Positions 57,842-64,000 of a DNA stretch of 64,000 nt are shown here, piece by piece. Source of the stretch: Theristus sp. LFF4_11. Lineage: Eukaryota; Nematoda; Chromadorea; Monhysterida; Xyalidae. Each line of letters opens with the position of its first letter. The stretch's first letter is position 1. The translations under genes were made by a program, and so were the position numbers. Where the stretch lies: assembly GCA_030248135.1 (NCBI GenBank), contig JASANC010005246.1, positions 1 to 64,000 of the forward strand, written 5' to 3'. Below the pieces are notes generated by a model. That model was not told the origin of the DNA and did not search any database. It was given only the letters and a program-made list of their open reading frames with translations.

Positions 57842-60800
57842 GTAAGTCATTTTTTTTTGTTTTACCCGTTTAGACCAAAATTGCACCCGATTTGTATTTG
57901 TAACATGATGTCCAACAAATGGCTGTTTCTGCCAGGTATTGACGTTGATTTAACCAAAACGAAAACCAACCATTGAAATTGGCTCGACCCTTTTGTCTGG
58001 TTTCAAAAACTACCAAAAGTGGACCTGGACTCTTTTGCATAACGACATCGTCATTGAATTCGTAAATTTGTGACATTGAAAGCACTGCAGCAAACCAAAC
58101 AAACCAGCCTGCAAATGGGTGCTGGTCAAAGTATCAGTTTTATCAAATCCAGCAAGCACATGGCCTTTTATTTGACATTTATCTTTTTCAACTCTTGTAG
58201 TTTGGTTAGTTCAGGAACGCTAAGTGGTGGTCACGCACTGACACTTGCGCTTGTGGTTCAAAAACCGAGTTATTTGAGCGTTATAATCTGCGAAACAAAC
58301 AAACAAACAATTGAAACTGCATATTATTGCAAGTCTATTTTTCGCTCGGGCTGACGCAAATAACCAATTGAAGAAATGTAACCTTTCAAACTGTTTACTC
58401 TTTTTTATTCTTGTGTGAAACAGTTTGCCCATATTTGTGCGACTCCAACTATAATGTTAGCTCAACTACTTTATTTTGCTGTCGCGTTACAATAAGATAT
58501 TGAGGTTTGGAACGCACTTTTCACCCTTTTCACCTCCAACACAGCCCAGCACAGTATGCAACAGCAGATAGCACGCTTGTGGATTTGTTTGCGCCAATTT
58601 GCAATGTAATTTCAGCAAACAAACAACGCACTTGGGAGAATATTTGGTACGCTCAAACTTTGCGTTTAAAAGTGAAGCTGAAAGGGTTTATGGCCTGTGT
58701 AGTTTTGGTTCCTTTTTATTATCCACTTTTGTAGGGCAGTATTCTGTATTTATTTTTACTCAACACGACAAATGCGAATTAAAGTCTCCTGAAACAGTTT
58801 CACATGTTTTATGCTGGAGGAAAAAACCCAGCCCACCAGACTGTTCTGTTCTCATGTAGACTGGTGAATCGAAAGTAAAATGATGTCTTTGAATGGTTTA
58901 ACTTTTTGTATGAATTGTTATTTGTATCTTCGTGACTTAGTTTTCCTTCCCGACCAGCTGTCATTTCTGAAGATATACGTAGACCAAAAAATCCACCAAC
59001 TTTAATGTCGCGTTTTTTCAGTTGCATCTGTGTATGTAGAACGAGACCTTGAACAATTTGCCATTGATGTTCATGTTTTCATGTGATAGCGACCGAACAC
59101 ACTGTTTACTCAATATAACAATACTCGAGTAACAGCGCACAAAACGCAGAATACTGATGTTCAAACGACGTGTATCGTATTCTTGACCATATTTGGCGCC
59201 CATCGGTTTGATTTATTTCAACGTTGCTGCTCGTGAGTCTTGAACTCAGTCACTTGGCACAGTGAGGGGGTGGTATGGAGAAACAGAAAAAAACGGACAC
59301 GTCTAAACGGAAAATGATGGACGCTGCAGCAGAACAATGATTGATTCACGGTCAAATGCGTTTAGGCTCGAGACACCAGCAGCACGCGCACATTGCTGCT
59401 TTGTTTATGCCGATTTTTTCTGCCGACTTCTTTTCGGAACGCGATACGAAGTTGTTTTTTTCTCAGTGGTGGATGAAGATATTATATTCTGTTATTGTTA
59501 AATTTTCTTTGATGACTTCGTTCTCGTGACGTGACTTGTTTTATTGTAACGTTTTGCGCGCTTCATTTCATTATCACCGTCACCTTGACCACCGAACTGT
59601 GTTCTGTACTGACAGGAAACGGAAAGTTTGTGCAAATGTGCGATGAATGAAGGTTGCGAGCGACTCAAACATTTCAGCAGGCTTGAGTAATTTTCTACGG
59701 AATGCCGTTTAGCGTGTGATGAAGCGGAAGCAATGCGTATGACTGGTGTCTAGGGTGTAGACTGCGATTGCTGAAGTTGTCTCAAAGGAATATATCAAAA
59801 TAGTTCAAGTCATGTGTTTATTATTGACTGACGTAACGAACATACCACTTGGGCCCATTAAATTATTGTGGTTTTCGTAGAATTTGTCTACAGTACTACC
59901 AACAATATGTTTATGTTTACGTTGTTATTGCTGCTGATCGTTCAATATTGCTTATCTTTTTTGCGGTCTTTTAATGGGAATATACACATGTAAACTCAGA
60001 AATAACACGTACTAACCGACATATATTTTATCTACTGCAAGCAATTGAGCGCTTTTTATGTCATTTCGAACGTGAAATAGTAAAACAAACAGTGTGGTTT
60101 TTGCGAAAATTTTGATTGCTCTTTTGTTTCTTGCTAACGTATTCACTTGGTTGGACTACTGAAAATGGGAAATATCGAATACTCAGAATTAAAAATACAT
60201 GTCGCAGAAATGTTGACCGCCAAATTCAGATCACAAAAACTGCTTAGTGATGCGTGTAATGGTAATGATAGAACGCAGTTGAAGCAATCGCACGGATGGG
60301 CTACATGGAACAAGTTTACTTTTGACTTGAGCATGGCAGAAGTAACGCCAAAATACAGAAATATTGCTTGTAAATATGGCCATCTCGGGCAAGGGAATTC
60401 TTCTTTTATGGGTGGTGGTTTTGGAGAACGAAAAAAAATTAAAAAAACATAACAAAAATTTGGAAGGAGAAAAGTTGTTTTGAGGCCGAATTTACGATGC
60501 ACAGCGTTCAGCAAACAGAAGGACAACAATCTGCCAAAGGTCTTGTAAATTGAGCGTTTTTCGTTGCCCAATTCTGTGCTGATGTTTTTTTTCAAAAAAA
60601 TGAAATTTCTTGGTAAAAAACATTGCCGCACTGTGAGTTGTCGTCGGTAAAATTCACAAGGAGCAGTGCTAGTAACGTGTAAGCATGCGGTATTGTTGAC
60701 GACTTCAGATGAGAAACAGTGTGCACGTTTTTTTCAATAAATCGTTTTTTTTGCTAGTGCCATGCTTCAATTATTTTACTGAGTCTGTCACCAACCACTC

Positions 60801-63800
60801 CAACATTTCATTAAATTTTAAACTCCACCAACATTCCACCGTGTGCCAGTAACAAGTATACACCCGTCACGTCACCACATCAGCACACACGCGCGTCAGC
60901 ACCAAAATACCAACGGAAACCAAAATGATTGAGCCATCAAAACGAACGAAAACCAAAAGTGCGAACCAAGACGATAAGCATCAGCACCAAACAAAACAAA
61001 AGCCAGTAACCCGAACCGGTCGGCACCAAAAAGACCATTGTCGCAAAAACATTCGTATCGCTCTGAGATGAACCCAACAAAACGACAACTGTCAAAACGG
61101 CACGTTTAATACGCCACTCAGAAACAATAACACGCTGACACTTTGGGCCAATGCACTGCCATGGGTGTCTGTCTGTCCAATGCCGCCAGCCGGTTTCCTA
61201 TGCATATGAACACCATAACAAAGTCTAAAATTCCGTTTCAATACGACACGATTTCAGTAAAGCGCATTCATAGCAAGTTCTCTAGTACGAATTTACCAAT
61301 TTACAACTATTAGCGAGTAATTCGCGCATTTATCCAGACAAGCACGTTTGCACAGAAATGTTCAGGAATGTCTGAATCGCACGAAAACCAAATCGATAAC
61401 GGATTTTTTTACAACCGCTTGATATACTAAGATTCGGCGTTCGTATTGTAGTCGTAAAAAGGGGAAGTCAATGGTGTACGTCTGTCTATTCTAATAGAGT
61501 TATTAACGTTCGCAAACATTTGCCCTACGCAAAAGTCCATATCCATACGGTCGTAATAAATGAGCTGTCAGCTGTCCTTATTCAAATGGCACACACTCAC
61601 ATTCACATTGTGCACACAATACTTTGTTTTGTAAAATGTCTTATTTGCCGCTGTCAATTTAGAGAGACACAGCGTGTTTTCAGGGTTACATCAGTGTCAC
61701 TCCTGGCTCCCGGTCGACGAAGCCGTTTGCATTTTTGCGAGGGTGTTGAATTACACACGCACACAGCATGACTTAAAGACAAGTCAATAAATTTCGTTTG
61801 TTTATACACGTAAACGACGAAACACAGGTTTTCGGAGGGGGAGATCTTCCAGATGCGTGGAACTGGCTTTCAAGAAAGTGAGATGGCTCTGTTTGATATT
61901 GAATTTCTTGTCTTTTACAGTTTACGGTTTGAATTTTCTCACATGCAATTGTCAATAGATATTTGTATCAAAAATCTACTTCCCGTTCTATGACTGCAAA
62001 ACGCCAAAAATCGTTGTTCAGATGCAACACTTGTGTTTGTTGCGCAGTTTTCGTGCAACACAAGTGCAGCAGATGTTGTGGCACTTGAGCAGCCTGCGGA
62101 AACTGCTTGTTTTTGACCACTCGCCAATCATAACAAAAGTTGAAGAGCAACACTAATCGTGCAATGACTCAATAAAACGTTTCGATTACAATGCAAACAA
62201 AAATGAGAAATGAATGTGTGCGGAAAGTAAAACTTTATTCCAAAAAACGGTCAGACTTTCTTTCACATCAGCAAATTTTGTTGGTTTATAATTTGAATGA
62301 TAAACTTGACACAATCGAGCTCGGATTTTACGTTTCTTATTCTGTGCCATGAAACTCGGTCGCAGCCTGTGAACGATTTTGAACAAGAGCAAAATACTTT
62401 CCCGCAAATTCAGCTGCGTGATTATCTTATCAGACAAGAGAGGCGGCAAAAAACATTATTCATTTCAAAAGTCACAAAGATTGATTGACAGGTTTTGAAC
62501 ATCGCACACAACACGACACCTCTTGTTCAACTTCAACCTTTGTCGGGGCGCCCACTATTTGTCTTCGAAAGTCCCGCGACGCAACGCGCATCTGTGCATT
62601 TTCGTTGCTTTGTGTGTTTATGAGTTTTCCCAAATTTCGGCGGTGCAAATGTTTGTGATTTTTTTAAAGATTTTTTTGTAAAGTGTGGATTTTTTTATTT
62701 TCATTAATTGAAATTGTGTTGGATTACTGCTGATTCTTCATTGTCATTCAGTGAACGAAACAAAACGTAAAGCCAGAGCCGATTTGGTGTTATAATGCCA
62801 TATGACCAAATTTTGGGCTATTTTGGCTCGAGCAGGACAGGATTAGGACACTTGTAGTCAGTAAATCCCTTTTTCTTGAAATACGATGCATAAAATCTAA
62901 AATCCTTCGTGCGCGACTCACGAGGATACTGTATGCATGGACAATTGCGTGCATTCATGTTAATGGGCATATTTTATAAGAGCATCACATGCTCTGCTAC
63001 TGAAATCGTACTCAGGGTTGAAGTGATCTTCCGTGAGATTCTCAATTATTGCAAATTGAACGCGAAATAGAGTTCAGAGATGCCATTGCGACGGACTGCG
63101 ATTGGTTATATCGACGCGGGGAAAAAAAATGTCTGGAGAATCCACTTCGGTGGTTCAATGGGCACTCAATGAGTGTGTTTGCTGTTTTTTGGAACCCGGA
63201 AAACTAAAATTCATTTGGTTTTCATTGTACATACTTTTATGCATACTTTCTTGTACCGCTCCGTTTTTTCTGGAATATGGTGCCTAAAGTGACCACAAAA
63301 CCGCACATAACCGCAAATGTGTAAATAACGAACAAACAGGCGTATCCGAATACGACAGTAGTGACGATAATAAATCCTAATGATAACAATCAGACCCAAT
63401 AGACGGACACTGAATTCGGTGGCCATATTTTCCGCGTTGACATTGAGCAAGATGTTTGTGTATCGTGCACCGTATGTACCAAACTTGTGTATCTGTTGCT
63501 GCATATACATTTACATACAAAAATACGGGGGCATTTCTGTGTGTACACAAGTGGTTGCAATATGTCTGTGACAATTGCCAACTGTGTTACAGGGGGACAC
63601 AAGAAACTTTGCGGCTGGGAAATGTTTTCAAATAATTTGGCGAAGCGAAAAAGTGACAAAGCACAAGCAAGCCGACCCAACTCTTAAAAAACGGAATGTT
63701 TCAGAACGGTCAGATTTCAAACGCGTGAAACAAGTTTTGCTTTTGCTTCTCTCACGTCGTTTTCGTTTGCAATCAGCGATACTTTTAAAACACCTTGTTT

Positions 63801-64000
63801 TCTTGCATAGTCAACACTGAAACTTGCATGATCAATGTGAAACGGATTTGCACATGCAGATTTGTATACACCCTGTTGATCAGTGACAAAATCGTGGAAA
63901 ACACACTGACTGACAAATAAACTGTTTTTTGTAATGTGTGATCAAGCAATGGGAAAATGTTCAAACGTGATGTGATAAGCATCTTTGATCGGAAAATCTG
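57842..64000. other. Probable long Slit intron, no exon recognised
   Basis: A GTAAGT donor at 57842 opens the intron. I scanned both strands for the next LRR exons (expected to continue LDLSxNQI) and found none. Frames here are short and without domain content. The following Slit exons must lie beyond the right edge, or the gene model is broken. Confidence 0.5.

Overview
This window is eukaryotic nuclear DNA from an ecdysozoan animal, most likely a nematode. Three things point there: genes split by many introns with GT...TTTCAG-type borders, a neuropeptide precursor of the nematode NLP-2/NLP-22/NLP-23 (RPamide) type, and a gene set made entirely of animal families (CHMP7, TRPM, MAD1, synaptogyrin, EMC4, Slit). 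I cannot name the species. No rRNA, tRNA gene, CRISPR or bacterial operon was seen.

Layout. 0.4-4.1 kb, minus strand: CHMP7, complete in nine exons, with a hAT-type MITE in its first intron and a tRNA-derived SINE in another. 4.1-10.9 kb: a repeat block of nested MITEs, long foldback elements, a 149-bp satellite and a 172-bp tandem repeat. 11.7-18.2 kb, plus strand: a TRPM cation channel in about 24 exons. 19.3-21.6 kb, plus strand: two tandem, intron-bearing genes for a bacterial-type MscL mechanosensitive channel, each with a C-terminal zinc ribbon. 22.0-22.8 kb, minus strand: the RPamide neuropeptide precursor. 26.7-29.6 kb, minus strand: an unrecognised two-TM protein with PPxY motifs. 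29.6-38.4 kb: an AT-rich stretch without a recognisable gene. 38.4-41.9 kb, minus strand: spindle-checkpoint protein MAD1 with an unusual acidic tail. 41.9-47.4 kb: a stack of transposons inserted into transposons, many with intact target-site duplications. 47.7-52.1 kb, plus strand: synaptogyrin. 53.3-55.3 kb, plus strand: EMC4. 56.9 kb to the right edge, plus strand: the 5' end of Slit (signal peptide, LRR N-cap and three LRR exons), followed by more than 6 kb of apparent intron.

The genes look like ordinary unlinked housekeeping and neuronal genes; I see no pathway clustering. The outstanding item is the MscL pair. MscL is a bacterial/archaeal (and some fungal) osmotic safety valve that I do not know from animals. 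Here it lies between a TRPM channel and a neuropeptide gene, carries spliceosomal introns at the same position in both copies, and ends in a C-x2-C-x10-C-x2-C ribbon. The second theme is the young, well-preserved MITE population, including two copies of one hAT family placed less than 80 bp upstream of the start codons of two unrelated genes (CHMP7 and MAD1).
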